DNA of 64,000 nucleotides from Thermomonas sp. (GTDB lineage: Bacteria; Pseudomonadota; Gammaproteobacteria; Xanthomonadales; Xanthomonadaceae), in the NCBI RefSeq assembly GCF_019104945.1, contig NZ_JAHRWW010000019.1:1-64000 (forward strand), given 5' to 3'. A program made the position numbers and the translations under genes. Below, piece after piece: positions 27,204 through 36,809 of the stretch. Under the pieces are notes generated by a model. That model did not search any database and was not told the origin of the DNA. It worked only from the letters and a program-made list of their open reading frames with translations. Position 1 is the stretch's first letter. Each line of letters starts with the position of its first letter.

Positions 27204-28931
27204 TTACTTCCGCATCGAACTGAAGAACTCGTCGTTGGACTTGGTGTTCTTCATCTTGTCGAGCAGGAACTCCATCGCCGCGATTTCGTCCATCGGGTGC
27301 AGCAGCTTGCGCAGGATCCAGATCTTCTGCAGCAGGTCGGGCTCGATCAGCAGGTCTTCGCGGCGGGTGCCGGACAGGTTCACGCCGATCGCCGGGTAGA
27401 CGCGCTTCTCGGTGATGCGGCGGTCCAGGTGCACTTCCGAGTTGCCGGTGCCCTTGAACTCTTCGTAGATCACCTTGTCCATCGCGCTGCCGGTATCCAC
27501 CAGCGCCGTCGCAATAATGGTGAGGCTACCGCCTTCTTCCACGTTGCGCGCCGCACCGAAGAAGCGCTTCGGCCGGTGCATGGCATTGCTGTCCACGCCG
27601 CCGGTCAGCACCTTGCCGGAGCTGGGCAGGACGTTGTTGTAGGCGCGGGCGAGGCGGGTGATCGAGTCGAGCAGGATCACCACGTCCTTCTTGTGCTCGA
27701 CCAGGCGCTTGGCGCGCTCGATCACCATTTCCGCGACCTGCACGTGGCGCGCGGCCGGTTCGTCGAAGGTGGAGGAGATGACCTCGCCGCGCACGGTGCG
27801 CTGCATTTCGGTCACTTCCTCCGGACGCTCGTCGATCAGCAGCACGATCAGGTGCACGTCGGGGTGGTTGTAGGTGATGGCGCTGGCGATCTGCTGCATC
27901 ATCATGGTCTTGCCGGCCTTCGGCGGGCTGACGATCAGGGCGCGCTGGCCCTTGCCCTGCGGAGCCATCAGGTCGAGGATGCGGCCGGTGATGTCTTCCG
28001 ACGAACCATCGCCACGCTCCAGCTTGAAGCGCTTGCGCGGGAACAGCGGGGTGAGGTTCTCGAACAGGGTCTTGTTCTTCGACGCTTCGATCGGCTCACC
28101 GTTGATGGTGTCAACGATGTTCAGTGCAAAGTAGCGCTCGCCATCCTTGGGCCAGCGGATGCGGCCGGAGACGTGGTCGCCGGTGCGCAGGTTGAAGCGG
28201 CGGATCTGCGAAGGCGAGATATAAGTGTCATCCGGGCCGGCCAGGTAGCTGGCCTCGGCCGCGCGCAGGAAGCCGAAGCCGTCGGGCAGGATTTCCAGCA
28301 CGCCGTCGGCCTGCACGCCTTCGCCGTGGCGGGCCAAAATCTTCAAGATGGCGAAGATGATGTCCTGCTTGCGCGCGCGCGCCACGCCTTCGGTGATCTG
28401 CAGCTGCTCGGCGATGTCGAGCAGGCGCGGGGCCGGCATTTTTTTCAAGTCCGACAGGGTGTACACCGGGAAACCTTCCGGCACCTGCGGGTGCGGGCGC
28501 GGTACGAAAGGTTCGTTGCCGCCTTCGTCGGACATGCCGCCGTCGCGATAGCGCTCACGTTGGCGGTCGCGACGGTTTTTGAAGCGCTCGCGGCGGCTTT
28601 GGCGGTGGTTGTTGTCGCGGTTATAAGGCTCGCCGTTGGCGTTGTCGCTGCCGTTATTGCCTTCTTGCGCAGCATCGCTGGCGCTTGCAGAAGCTTCCGA
28701 TGAAGTGGGTTGCACAGACACGGCGGCTGGCGCTTCCACCACTGGCGGCGCTGCACTAGGCGCAGGCGCGGCTGGTGCAGAGACGGCAACGGGCGCTGCA
28801 GCAGGAGCGGGTGCAGCGGCTTCCGGCAGGGCGATTTCGGTTTGTTCGGGCTTACGCGGCTTGGCCACGCGGGGTTTGCGCACGCGCTTCTCGGCGACTT
28901 CGCCGGTGGCGTCGATGGTGGTATCGGACAA
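27204..28931 (-). CDS. rho: Transcription termination factor Rho
   Basis: Hexameric RNA helicase that ends untranslated transcripts. The C-terminal 420 residues are canonical. They comprise the Rho N-terminal helix bundle ([17 protein letters not shown]), the cold-shock RNA-binding fold ([23 protein letters not shown]), Walker A ([12 protein letters not shown]), Walker B ([16 protein letters not shown]) and the Q/R loop ([13 protein letters not shown]). A 150-residue N-terminal extension, rich in Ala/Pro then Arg/Asn, is typical of xanthomonads. No ATG fits; TTG 28931 is chosen, with GCGAGGA 8 bp upstream and the MSDTT start expected for the family. Total 575 residues. trxA lies upstream on the same strand. 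Confidence 0.94.
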   Translation of the reverse strand: MSDTTIDATGEVAEKRVRKPRVAKPRKPEQTEIALPEAAAPAPAAAPVAVSAPAAPAPSAAPPVVEAPAAVSVQPTSSEASASASDAAQEGNNGSDNANGEPYNRDNNHRQSRRERFKNRRDRQRERYRDGGMSDEGGNEPFVPRPHPQVPEGFPVYTLSDLKKMPAPRLLDIAEQLQITEGVARARKQDIIFAILKILARHGEGVQADGVLEILPDGFGFLRAAEASYLAGPDDTYISPSQIRRFNLRTGDHVSGRIRWPKDGERYFALNIVDTINGEPIEASKNKTLFENLTPLFPRKRFKLERGDGSSEDITGRILDLMAPQGKGQRALIVSPPKAGKTMMMQQIASAITYNHPDVHLIVLLIDERPEEVTEMQRTVRGEVISSTFDEPAARHVQVAEMVIERAKRLVEHKKDVVILLDSITRLARAYNNVLPSSGKVLTGGVDSNAMHRPKRFFGAARNVEEGGSLTIIATALVDTGSAMDKVIYEEFKGTGNSEVHLDRRITEKRVYPAIGVNLSGTRREDLLIEPDLLQKIWILRKLLHPMDEIAAMEFLLDKMKNTKSNDEFFSSMRK

Positions 28932-28943
28932 GAGAAAAATCCT

Positions 28944-28974
28944 CGCTTGCGTTGCAAGCGCCTGCAGCTGCAGG
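28944..28974 (-). promoter_or_regulatory. Two tandem palindromes in the rho leader
   Basis: CGCTTGC-GTT-GCAAGCG (28944-28960) and CCTGCAGCTGCAGG (28961-28974) lie immediately upstream of the rho start; the first overlaps the ribosome site. In RNA they would form adjacent hairpins that could mask initiation at the TTG codon. This is consistent with, but does not prove, leader-based control. Confidence 0.5.
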
Positions 28975-29128
28975 CGGGTAGGGAATTGGGAAATCTTCGT
29001 AATGAGAAGAGGGGGTTCGAGCCGTGGCACGCCCGATAGAGCGGCAAATCAGCGCCGAACAATGCCAACGCTAGCATTAGCGCGGCAGGCTGCGCAAGTG
29101 GCGGGGCGGTGAAGCCCGCGCCAAGCCT

Positions 29129-29147
29129 CCCCGGCCTTGCGCCGGGG
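29129..29147. terminator. Stem-loop between trxA and rho
   Basis: CCCCGGC and GCCGGGG pair around CTTGC 20 bp after the trxA stop. There is no T-run after it in the trxA direction, so it may be a processing or weak pausing signal. Confidence 0.3.
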
Positions 29148-29166
29148 TGACAGAAAAACCGGAATT

Positions 29167-29493
29167 TTAGAGAGCTTTATCCAGCATCTGCGCCAGCTGG
29201 GACTTGCCCACTGCACCGATCTGGGTGCCCTGCACTTGGCCGTTCTTGAATACCAGCAGCATGGGGATGCTGCGCACGTGGTACTTCAGCGCGGTCTGCT
29301 GGTTTTGATCCACGTCCACCTTCACCACCTTGGCTTTGCCGGCATATTCGGTGGCGAGCTGATCTAGCGCCGGGGCGATCATCTTGCACGGCCCGCACCA
29401 TGGGGCCCAGAAATCTACCAGCACCGGCTGGTTGGACTGCAGAACGTGCTGGTCGAAATCAGCGTCGGTGGCGTGAATGACAGATTCGCTCAT
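29167..29493 (-). CDS. trxA: Thioredoxin
   Basis: Small cytoplasmic disulfide reductase, also a processivity factor for some phage polymerases. The 108-residue protein has the WCGPCK active site in [16 protein letters not shown], the cis-proline in RSIPMLLVF and the terminal helix. ATG 29493 follows GGAGACTTTTAAG. It is divergent from rhlB with 210 bp between; rho follows downstream, as in E. coli where rhlB, trxA and rho are also neighbours. Confidence 0.97.
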   Translation of the reverse strand: MSESVIHATDADFDQHVLQSNQPVLVDFWAPWCGPCKMIAPALDQLATEYAGKAKVVKVDVDQNQQTALKYHVRSIPMLLVFKNGQVQGTQIGAVGKSQLAQMLDKAL

Positions 29494-29703
29494 CTTAAAA
29501 GTCTCCAAAAGCTGCAAAGGCGCGGAAAGCCGCGCATGAATGGTAAACTGGGGGGATCTGCCCTGTATTTCAAGGCAATGTGCCGGGAACGACCAGCCCC
29601 GGAACCCTCCCGGCAGTCTGCGCGGCTGCCCCCCATTCAGACAAGAGGCGCAGTGCAACGCGATGTTTCATTCGCGCTGACGGTCGCGCCGAAGGCAGCC
29701 AAA

Positions 29704-31350
29704 ATGTCAGATAAGCCGTTGACAGATCTTACTTTTTCTTCGTTTGCACTCGCTCCTGAGCTCGTTGCCGGGTTAGAAGGTGCGGGCTTCACCCGCTGTA
29801 CCCCCATTCAGGCCATGACCTTGCCGGTGGCCTTGCCCGGCGGCGATGTCGCAGGCCAGGCACAGACCGGTACCGGCAAAACGCTGGCGTTCTTGGTGGC
29901 GGTTATCAATCGCCTGCTCACCCGTCCGGCGCTGGCCGAACGTAAGCCCGAGGACCCGCGCGCGCTGATCCTGGCCCCCACCCGCGAGCTGGCGATCCAG
30001 ATCCACAAGGACGCGATGAAGTTCGCCTCCGACCTAGGCCTGAAGTTTGCGCTGGTGTATGGCGGCGTGGACTACGACAAGCAGCGCGAGCTGTTGCAAA
30101 AAGGCGCCGACGTCATCATCGCTACCCCCGGCCGCCTGATCGACTACGTCAAGCAGCACAAAGTGGTGAGCCTGCACGCCTGCGAAATGTGCGTGCTGGA
30201 CGAGGCCGACCGCATGTTCGACCTCGGCTTCATCAAAGACATCCGCTTCCTGCTGCGGCGCATGCCCGAGCGCGGCACCCGTCAGACCCTGCTGTTCTCG
30301 GCCACGCTCAGCCATCGCGTGCTGGAGCTGGCCTACGAGCACATGAACGAGCCGCAAAAGCTCGTGGTGGAAACCGAACACGTTACGGCCGACCGCGTGC
30401 GGCAGAAGCTGTATTACCCCGCCGACGAAGAAAAACTGCCCCTGCTGCTGGGTCTGCTGTCGCGTAGCGAAGGCGCGCGCACCATGGTCTTCGTCAATAC
30501 CAAGGCGTTTGTGGAGCGAGTGGCACGGGCGCTGGAGAAAGCGGGCTATCGCGTTGGCGTGCTATCGGGCGACGTGCCGCAGAAAAAGCGTGAGTCGCTG
30601 TTGAAGAAGTTTCAGGCTGGGCAATTAGAAATTCTGGTGGCCACCGACGTGGCCGCGCGCGGCCTGCATATCGATGGCATCAAGTACGTTTACAACTACG
30701 ACCTGCCGTTTGATGCCGAGGACTATGTGCACCGCATCGGCCGCACCGCGCGGCTAGGTGAAGAGGGTGATGCGATCAGCTTCGCCTGCGAGCGCTATGC
30801 GATGAGCCTGCCCGACATCGAGGCTTATATCGAGCAAAAGATCCCGTCTGAGCCGGTGACGCAGGAGCTTCTCACTGCACTGCCGCGCCCCGAACGGCCG
30901 AAGCCGGTGGACACTGGCGATGACGACAGCATTGGCGAGATCTACAAGGAAGTGCGCGAAGCACGCGCTGCGGAGGATGAAAAACGTGGCGGTGGACGCA
31001 GTCGCAGCGGTGGGCGGCAAGCTGGCCCGCGTGGCGAAGGACGCAGCGGTGAGCGCCGTGGCCCGCGTCCGCCGCGCAAGCCGCGCCCAGAGGGGGCCGA
31101 TGCCAGCGCCCATGCCGATACAAAATCGGCGCACACACAAACCGCATCGGCTGAAGGCGAGCGCCCCGAGCGCAAGCGCCGTCGCCGCGGTCGCCCGGTA
31201 GAGGGCGGTGAGACGCAGCAAACGGCACCAACAACACCGCAGTTCGTGCCTGCCAAGGCGGTGGGCAAGGGCGAATCGCCATCGCTGCTGCAGCGCATCG
31301 GCCGTGGCCTGCGCGCACTGGTGTGGCGCGGCCGCACCGGGCCGCACTGA
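29704..31350 (+). CDS. rhlB: ATP-dependent RNA helicase RhlB (DEAD-box)
   Basis: Degradosome-type DEAD-box helicase that unwinds structured RNA for RNase E/PNPase. It has the Q motif ([13 protein letters not shown]), [33 protein letters not shown], and the C-terminal RecA domain ending [10 protein letters not shown]. The 548-residue length exceeds E. coli RhlB (421) because of a 150-residue basic tail rich in Arg, Gly and Lys, likely an extra RNA-binding region and typical of this family in xanthomonads. ATG 29704 is chosen at the start of similarity; the 86-codon upstream frame crosses the divergent promoter region. Confidence 0.95.
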   Translation: MSDKPLTDLTFSSFALAPELVAGLEGAGFTRCTPIQAMTLPVALPGGDVAGQAQTGTGKTLAFLVAVINRLLTRPALAERKPEDPRALILAPTRELAIQIHKDAMKFASDLGLKFALVYGGVDYDKQRELLQKGADVIIATPGRLIDYVKQHKVVSLHACEMCVLDEADRMFDLGFIKDIRFLLRRMPERGTRQTLLFSATLSHRVLELAYEHMNEPQKLVVETEHVTADRVRQKLYYPADEEKLPLLLGLLSRSEGARTMVFVNTKAFVERVARALEKAGYRVGVLSGDVPQKKRESLLKKFQAGQLEILVATDVAARGLHIDGIKYVYNYDLPFDAEDYVHRIGRTARLGEEGDAISFACERYAMSLPDIEAYIEQKIPSEPVTQELLTALPRPERPKPVDTGDDDSIGEIYKEVREARAAEDEKRGGGRSRSGGRQAGPRGEGRSGERRGPRPPRKPRPEGADASAHADTKSAHTQTASAEGERPERKRRRRGRPVEGGETQQTAPTTPQFVPAKAVGKGESPSLLQRIGRGLRALVWRGRTGPH

Positions 31351-31421
31351 GTTTCACGCTGAATTCTGCTGGCTCTATGAGTGGCCACGGGGGATACTGA
31401 TGCTTCGTTCCCCCGCCAAGC

Positions 31422-32117
31422 ATGCGCATGCCGACTCTTCGCTTCGATAACGTCAGTAAGCAATACCCTGGAGGGCGGGTCGCGCTCGATGGCGTGAGCT
31501 TTGCTATCGATGCGGGCGAAATGCTGTTTGTCACCGGCCATTCGGGTGCGGGGAAAAGCACCATACTGAAGTTGATTCAGCTCGCCGAGCGCCCCAGCCG
31601 TGGCGCGGTGCTGTTTGCCGACCGTAATTTGGCGACGGTGCGCGGTGGACGCATCGCCGGGCATCGCCGCGACGTGGGTGTGGTGTATCAAAATCACCAG
31701 CTACTTACCGACCGCAGTGTGGCCGACAACGTGGGCCTGCCGCTGCTGCTGCGCGGAATGAAGCGCGCAGAAATAGGTAAGCGGGTGCGTTCGGTATTGT
31801 CGAAGTTAGGGCTTGAAGCGCGGGCAAATGCGCTGCCAACGCAGCTTTCGGCAGGCGAGCAGCAGCGCGTGGGAATCGCGCGCGCGGTGGTGGCCGAGCC
31901 GAAGCTGCTGATTGCCGATGAGCCCACCGGAAACTTGGACCCCACGCTATCGGCAGAGATCATGGCACTGTTCGCTTCGTTGCCGGAACGCGGCACCAGC
32001 GTGTTGATTGCTAGCCACGACCTTGGCTTGGTGAAGCGCATGCGCAAGCGCGTATTGGTGCTCGACCACGGGCAGTTGCTCGACGATATTTCACCGGAGG
32101 ATTTGGCCGATGAATGA
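31422..32117 (+). CDS. ftsE: Cell-division ATP-binding protein FtsE
   Basis: ABC-type ATPase that, with FtsX, controls septal peptidoglycan hydrolases. The 231-residue protein has Walker A (GHSGAGKST), the signature LSAGEQQR, Walker B (LLIADEP) and the switch His (ASHD). ATG 31422 or 31428 could be the start; neither has a strong ribosome site. It overlaps ftsX by 8 bp. In enterobacteria ftsY precedes and rpoH follows; here neither does. Confidence 0.94.
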   Translation: MRMPTLRFDNVSKQYPGGRVALDGVSFAIDAGEMLFVTGHSGAGKSTILKLIQLAERPSRGAVLFADRNLATVRGGRIAGHRRDVGVVYQNHQLLTDRSVADNVGLPLLLRGMKRAEIGKRVRSVLSKLGLEARANALPTQLSAGEQQRVGIARAVVAEPKLLIADEPTGNLDPTLSAEIMALFASLPERGTSVLIASHDLGLVKRMRKRVLVLDHGQLLDDISPEDLADE

Positions 32118-33051
32118 GCGCAAGGACACAGCTCATGCTGGCCCTGTCGGCGCTTGGGTAGCGCACCACGGCTACAGCGTTGTTGCGAGCTTGGGCCGCC
32201 TGCTGCGTCGCCCCGGTGCTACCTTGCTGACCGTCGGTGTCATGGCGCTAGCCTTGGCATTGCCACTGGGGTTGTGGGTGCTGCTGCAAAACCTGCAGCC
32301 ACTCGCAGGACAGGTGCAAAGCTCGCGTGAGGTTGCGCTGTTTTTGAATCCCGATGTGGACAGCGCACGTGCGCAGGCGATAGAAAAAACGCTGAGTGCA
32401 CGTGAGGACGTGCAAAGCGTCGAACTGGTGACGCCCGAACAGGCATTGACCCAGATGCGGCAGCGCGATGACCTCGCCGCTGCGATCGACGCATTGGGCG
32501 CTGACACCGCGCAGGCCGCGTTGCCGAATGTGCTGCGTTTGGTGCCCAAAGGCGATGAACAAGCGCTGGTGACTGCAGTGCAAGCTCTGCCGGAAGTGGC
32601 GCAGGTGCAGTACGACGCGCGTTGGCGGCAGCGCCTGCACGCATGGCTGCAATTGGGGCAACGTCTGGCGCAAGTGTTGATGCTCACACTTGGGCTGGGC
32701 GCGCTTTTGGTGGTGGGCAATACCGTGCGGCTGGACGTGCTGTCGCGGCGCGAAGAAATCGACGTGTTGCAATTGCTGGGCGCCAGCGACGGCTTCGTGC
32801 GTCGCCCCTTTCTGTATCTTGGTGCGTGGTACGGCGTGCTGGCAGGCGGCATTGCGTTGGGCGTCTTGGCGCTGGTACGGCTGGCGCTACAAGCGCCGCT
32901 GGCCACCCTCGCTGAGCGCTATGGAAGCACCTTTGCGCTACACGGCCTGCCGCCTGCGCAGGCCTTTGCCGTTGTAGTAGGTGCGGGGCTGCTGGGATGG
33001 CTAGGCGCAAGCTTGGTAACCGGGCATCATCTGCGCAAGCTGCGCCCATAG
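32110..33051 (+). CDS. ftsX: Cell-division protein FtsX
   Basis: Membrane partner of FtsE. The 313-residue protein has four membrane spans: one after a short cytoplasmic N-terminus (LLTVGVMALALALPLGLWVLL), then a periplasmic domain (SREVALFLNPDVDSARAQAIEKTLSAREDVQSVELVTPEQAL), and three C-terminal spans. NTVRLDVLSRREEIDVLQLLGAS is the conserved loop contacting FtsE. Translation is coupled to ftsE by overlap. The periplasmic domain recruits EnvC-type activators in relatives. Confidence 0.93.
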   Translation: MNERKDTAHAGPVGAWVAHHGYSVVASLGRLLRRPGATLLTVGVMALALALPLGLWVLLQNLQPLAGQVQSSREVALFLNPDVDSARAQAIEKTLSAREDVQSVELVTPEQALTQMRQRDDLAAAIDALGADTAQAALPNVLRLVPKGDEQALVTAVQALPEVAQVQYDARWRQRLHAWLQLGQRLAQVLMLTLGLGALLVVGNTVRLDVLSRREEIDVLQLLGASDGFVRRPFLYLGAWYGVLAGGIALGVLALVRLALQAPLATLAERYGSTFALHGLPPAQAFAVVVGAGLLGWLGASLVTGHHLRKLRP

Positions 33052-33061
33052 GAGGGGTGAG

Positions 33062-33892
33062 ATGGCCGATAAACACGATCTTCGCCATGTGGTCAGCGAC
33101 GCCCCGCGGGTGATGGTGGCCGATGGCAGCAAACTGGTGCGCAAACTCATTGGCGACACCTTGAAAAAAGAGCTGCCCGATGCGGAAATCATTGGCTGTG
33201 GTGATATTGCCGAAGCGCGCTTAGCCTTGGCAGAAGGTGCGGTGGATTTGGTCACCACGGCGCTGGTGCTGCCCGATGGCGACGGCCTCACCCTTGCGCG
33301 CAGCGTGCGCGAGGCGGCTGGGCAAAGCTACGTGCCGGTGATTGTAATTTCTGGCAGTGCGCAAGAAGCACTTGAGGCGCGCGCCTTCAGTGAAGACATC
33401 ACCGATTACTTCGATAAGTCATTAGGGCAGGCGGCGCTCGCGGCGTTCATTCGTGGCTATGTGCATCCCGCGCCGATCGAGGGCGCGCGCGTGCTGTATG
33501 TGGAAGACAGTAAAGTGGTGGCAGTGGCCACCAAGCGCATGCTGGAACGCCACGGCATGCAGGTGCAACACTTCTTGACCGCCGAAGATGGGCTGGAGCA
33601 TCTGCACAAATTCTTTGGCCGCGACGATGGCGACGTGGGCGCAGATTTGGTGCTCAGTGACGTGTATCTGAAAGGTGCGCTCAGCGGACAAGACCTGCTC
33701 AACCAGTTGCGCGGAGTGTTTGGTTACGGCAAGCGCCGTTTGCCGATGGTGATGATGACTGGTGACGATAATCGCGACAACCAAGCGCGCCTGCTGCGTG
33801 AAGGGGCGAATGATCTGGTACTCAAGCCCATTGAAGAGCGTTTACTGGTCACCAAGATTTTGTTTCAGTTACGCCTTTCAAAAATGGGCTGA
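33062..33892 (+). CDS. Two-receiver response regulator with a degenerate first receiver
   Basis: A 276-residue cytoplasmic protein made of two REC domains and no output domain. In the first (about 1-130) the phosphoacceptor position in DLVTTALVLPDGDG is Ala, not Asp, so it cannot be phosphorylated there. The second (about 140-276) keeps the acidic pair (VEDS), the phosphoacceptor (LVLSDVYLKG), Thr (MMTGDD) and Lys (LKPI). AGGAGGGG just before ATG 33062 is a strong ribosome site. The gene follows ftsX by 10 bp, so it probably belongs to the ftsEX operon. Its partner kinase and role are unknown. Confidence 0.85.
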   Translation: MADKHDLRHVVSDAPRVMVADGSKLVRKLIGDTLKKELPDAEIIGCGDIAEARLALAEGAVDLVTTALVLPDGDGLTLARSVREAAGQSYVPVIVISGSAQEALEARAFSEDITDYFDKSLGQAALAAFIRGYVHPAPIEGARVLYVEDSKVVAVATKRMLERHGMQVQHFLTAEDGLEHLHKFFGRDDGDVGADLVLSDVYLKGALSGQDLLNQLRGVFGYGKRRLPMVMMTGDDNRDNQARLLREGANDLVLKPIEERLLVTKILFQLRLSKMG

Positions 33893-33944
33893 ATGGGGCG
33901 CTGGGCGTTAAACTCGACACTTTCCGTCGTTAGGTTGATGTCTC

Positions 33945-35903
33945 ATGCGCCACCTGCTTTTGTCTGTTTCCATTGCCGCCGCGCTTGGCGTGGGCCTTGT
34001 CGGCTGCCAGGGTAGCCAAGCTCCAGAAGCCGCTCAGTCGGCCGCCGCTGCGCCTGCGGCCAGCGCGGAGAAGATCGTGGATGAACATTCCTATGCACAG
34101 CCCGAAAAGGTGCGCACTACCGATATCGCGCTGGATCTGGCGGTCAATTTCGATCAAAAAACCATTAGCGGCACCGCGACCTACAGCTTGGATTGGGTTG
34201 ATCAAAAAGCGACCCAACTGGTATTGGATACCCGCGATCTCACCATCAATAAGGCCGAAGGCGAAACCGCCGATGGCAAGTGGGAGCCCTTAAAGTTCGC
34301 CCTGTCGGATAAAGACAAGGTGCTGGGCAGCGCGCTGACCATCGAAACACCCAATCGCCCAGCCAAAGTGCGGGTGACCTATGTCACCTCGCCGGAGGCT
34401 TCAGGCCTGCAGTGGCTCGCCCCGGCGATGACCGAAGGCGGCAAACAGCCGTTTATGTTCAGCCAGTCGCAGCAGATCCATGCGCGTTCGTGGGTGCCGC
34501 TGCAAGACACGCCGCAGGTGCGTTTCACCTATAGCGCGCACGTCACCGCGCCGAAAGACGCCATGGTGCTGATGAGCGCCGATAACGATCCAAAGGCGGC
34601 GCGCGATGGTGACTACAGCTTCAAGATGCCGCAAAAAATCCCTTCGTATTTGATGGCGATTGCGGCCGGCGATTTGGTGTTCAAACCCATTTCCGAACGC
34701 AGCGGCGTGTGGGCTGAACCGGCGATGGTGGATAAGGCCGAAGCCGAATTCGATGACACCGAAAAAATGATCGACACCGCAGAAAAGCTGTACGGCCCGT
34801 ACCGCTGGGGTCGCTATGACCTCTTGGTGCTGCCGCCGTCCTTCCCTTATGGCGGTATGGAAAACCCACGCCTCACCTTCGCCACCCCCACCGTGATCGT
34901 GGGCGACAAATCGCTGGTCTCGCTGGTGGCGCACGAGCTGGCGCATAGCTGGTCGGGCAACTTGGTGACGTTCGCCACCGACAAAGACAGCTGGCTCAAC
35001 GAAGGCACCACCACCTACGTGCAAAGCCGCATCACCGAAGCCCTGTACGGCCGCGATATGGCCGATATGGAAGAGGTGATCGACCGTGATGAGCTTAAAT
35101 CTGAGTTCAAGCAGATCGACCCTGCATTGCAGCGCCTATCGCTCAAGCCCGGCACGCTAGCCAACCCCGACGACCAGTCGAGCGCGACGGTGTATGTGAA
35201 AGGGGCGTGGTTCCTGCAGTTTTTGGAGAAAAAATTTGGCCGTGATGTGTTCGATCCGTGGCTGAAGAGCTATTTCGATCACTTCGCCTTCCAAAGCATC
35301 ACCACGAACCAGTTTCGCGACTATCTAAAAGCGAATTTGATCGACAAACATCCGGGCGTGGTGTCGATGAAGGAGGTCGATCAGTGGTTGTATGAACCTG
35401 GGATTCCGGCCGGTGCGCCGCAGGTATTGTCGGGTAAGTTCAGCACGGTGAATGCGGCGCGTATCGCTTGGCAGGGCAGCGCCAAACTGCCGGATAAGAG
35501 CATTACCGATGTGTGGAGCACGCAGGAATGGGTGCACTTCATCGAAGGCATGCCGGAAACACTCAAGCCCGAACAACTGGCGCAGTTGGATGCCGCTTAT
35601 CACTTCACTGGCACGCCCAATGGCGAGATCGCGATGCGCTGGTATCCCTTGGCCGAACGCAGTGGCTATGCCGCGGCGCGTGAGGATATGGGTAAGTTCT
35701 TGGAGCGAGTGGGCCGACGCAAGTTGATCCTGCCGATCTACAAAGCATTGGTCGCAACACCGGACGGCTTGGCGTTTGCGGAAGCCGTGTTTGCCAAGGC
35801 TAAACCGGGCAGTCACCCGATTACCGCAGGTTCGGTTGAGGGCATCTTGGCGGAAGCCAAGGCGAAAGCACCTGCCGCAGCCCCAGCGCCGGCGGCGAAC
35901 TAA
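33945..35903 (+). CDS. M1-family metallopeptidase lipoprotein (aminopeptidase)
   Basis: A 652-residue exported zinc aminopeptidase related to leukotriene-A4 hydrolase. The signal ends in a lipobox (GVGLVGC), so it is membrane-anchored in the periplasm. The exopeptidase motif is YGGMENP (about residue 303). The zinc site is HELAHSW (about 330) plus the downstream Glu in WLNEGTTTYVQ. The C-terminal helical domain carries HEAT-like repeats, ending in an Ala/Pro-rich tail. It probably degrades imported or cell-wall-derived peptides. The next lipoprotein gene starts 9 bp later. Confidence 0.93.
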   Translation: MRHLLLSVSIAAALGVGLVGCQGSQAPEAAQSAAAAPAASAEKIVDEHSYAQPEKVRTTDIALDLAVNFDQKTISGTATYSLDWVDQKATQLVLDTRDLTINKAEGETADGKWEPLKFALSDKDKVLGSALTIETPNRPAKVRVTYVTSPEASGLQWLAPAMTEGGKQPFMFSQSQQIHARSWVPLQDTPQVRFTYSAHVTAPKDAMVLMSADNDPKAARDGDYSFKMPQKIPSYLMAIAAGDLVFKPISERSGVWAEPAMVDKAEAEFDDTEKMIDTAEKLYGPYRWGRYDLLVLPPSFPYGGMENPRLTFATPTVIVGDKSLVSLVAHELAHSWSGNLVTFATDKDSWLNEGTTTYVQSRITEALYGRDMADMEEVIDRDELKSEFKQIDPALQRLSLKPGTLANPDDQSSATVYVKGAWFLQFLEKKFGRDVFDPWLKSYFDHFAFQSITTNQFRDYLKANLIDKHPGVVSMKEVDQWLYEPGIPAGAPQVLSGKFSTVNAARIAWQGSAKLPDKSITDVWSTQEWVHFIEGMPETLKPEQLAQLDAAYHFTGTPNGEIAMRWYPLAERSGYAAAREDMGKFLERVGRRKLILPIYKALVATPDGLAFAEAVFAKAKPGSHPITAGSVEGILAEAKAKAPAAAPAPAAN

Positions 35904-35912
35904 GAGGCGGTT

Positions 35913-36635
35913 ATGCACAAACACATCGCCTTCGCTGTCGCCATTGGTCTCACGCTCGTAGCCTGCAAAGGCGAAGACCCCGAAGCTGCCGCGCGCGCGG
36001 CAGCGGCGCCGGTGGCGGCGCAAGAGCAGGCGGCGGAGGCGATGGAAAAGCAGTTCGATGCAGCGGTAGCGGCGAGCAACTGGCGTCTGGCCAAGGGCTA
36101 TGGCGATGTGCTGCAAATGGATCACCCCGGTACGACCGCCGCCGACCGGGTGAAAGGTAAGCTCGCCGACGTGCAGGCCAAGGCCGCCGCCGAAGGCGAG
36201 CAGCAGCGGTTAGAGGCGCTATGGTCGTATGGCGACGTACCTGCGCCGGGTGGGCGTCAGTTATCGGCGTCGATCTATGCAGAAAAAGAAGTGGCTGTGG
36301 ATGGCAGTGGTGAAAAGCCGGTGCAGCTGATTTTTCGCGATCATCCCGAATGGGGGCGCAGTAGCTACCTGGTGCTCAAGGCTGGGGATTTCGATTGCTA
36401 TAAAGGCTGCAAGCTGAAGGTCACGCTGGATGGTAAAACCTATACGCTGCCCGGAACACGGCCCAAGACCGATGAGGCCATTGCCATGTTTATCGATGAC
36501 CATAAGCAGTTATGGAAATTGGCCAAAACCGGCAAGCAGCTCACTATTGAATTCCCCACCAAACAAGTGGGCAAGCGCAGTGCTACGTTTGAAGTGGGTG
36601 GGCTAAAGCCTGCGCATTTGCCAAAGTGGAATTGA
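35913..36635 (+). CDS. Lipoprotein of unknown function
   Basis: A 240-residue predicted lipoprotein (signal HIAFAVAIGLTLVAC, lipobox LVAC). An Ala/Glu-rich helical stretch follows (about 25-90). The C-terminal domain is beta-rich (residues 95-240) with a single cysteine pair (DCYKGCKLKV) that may form a disulfide. I do not recognise the family. It follows the M1 peptidase gene by 9 bp and was probably cotranscribed with it. A nested palindromic element lies after the stop. Confidence 0.75.
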   Translation: MHKHIAFAVAIGLTLVACKGEDPEAAARAAAAPVAAQEQAAEAMEKQFDAAVAASNWRLAKGYGDVLQMDHPGTTAADRVKGKLADVQAKAAAEGEQQRLEALWSYGDVPAPGGRQLSASIYAEKEVAVDGSGEKPVQLIFRDHPEWGRSSYLVLKAGDFDCYKGCKLKVTLDGKTYTLPGTRPKTDEAIAMFIDDHKQLWKLAKTGKQLTIEFPTKQVGKRSATFEVGGLKPAHLPKWN

Positions 36636-36668
36636 TCGTTGTGACATAAGGCGTAGCTGCCCGGCGAT

Positions 36669-36783
36669 GTTTGGCGCTCCCGCTGCCAAGGGTAGCGCCG
36701 CTCGGGCTTCGCTTCCGGCTACGAATCGCGGCCGCGCGCCATCCATGGCGCGCTCGCTACCCTTGGCAGCGTGAACGCCAAAC
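36669..36783. repeat. 115-bp nested palindromic element
   Basis: The 29-nt ends (36669-36697 and 36755-36783) are inverted copies differing only in 4 central bases; the inner 17 nt (CGCTGCCAAGGGTAGCG and its complement) are perfect. Inside is a second palindrome, GCGCGCCAT-CC-ATGGCGCGC (36734-36753). It lies between convergent genes. It could be a REP/MITE-type mobile repeat or an elaborate terminator; no transposase is present. Confidence 0.75.
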
Positions 36784-36809
36784 CCAAATTTCAGGTGCGT
36801 GATATCGAG

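Noticed and set aside
27183-28703. 506-codon plus-strand ORF
   Set aside because: Exactly antisense to rho; His/Val/Arg-rich composition typical of a shadow frame in GC-rich DNA.
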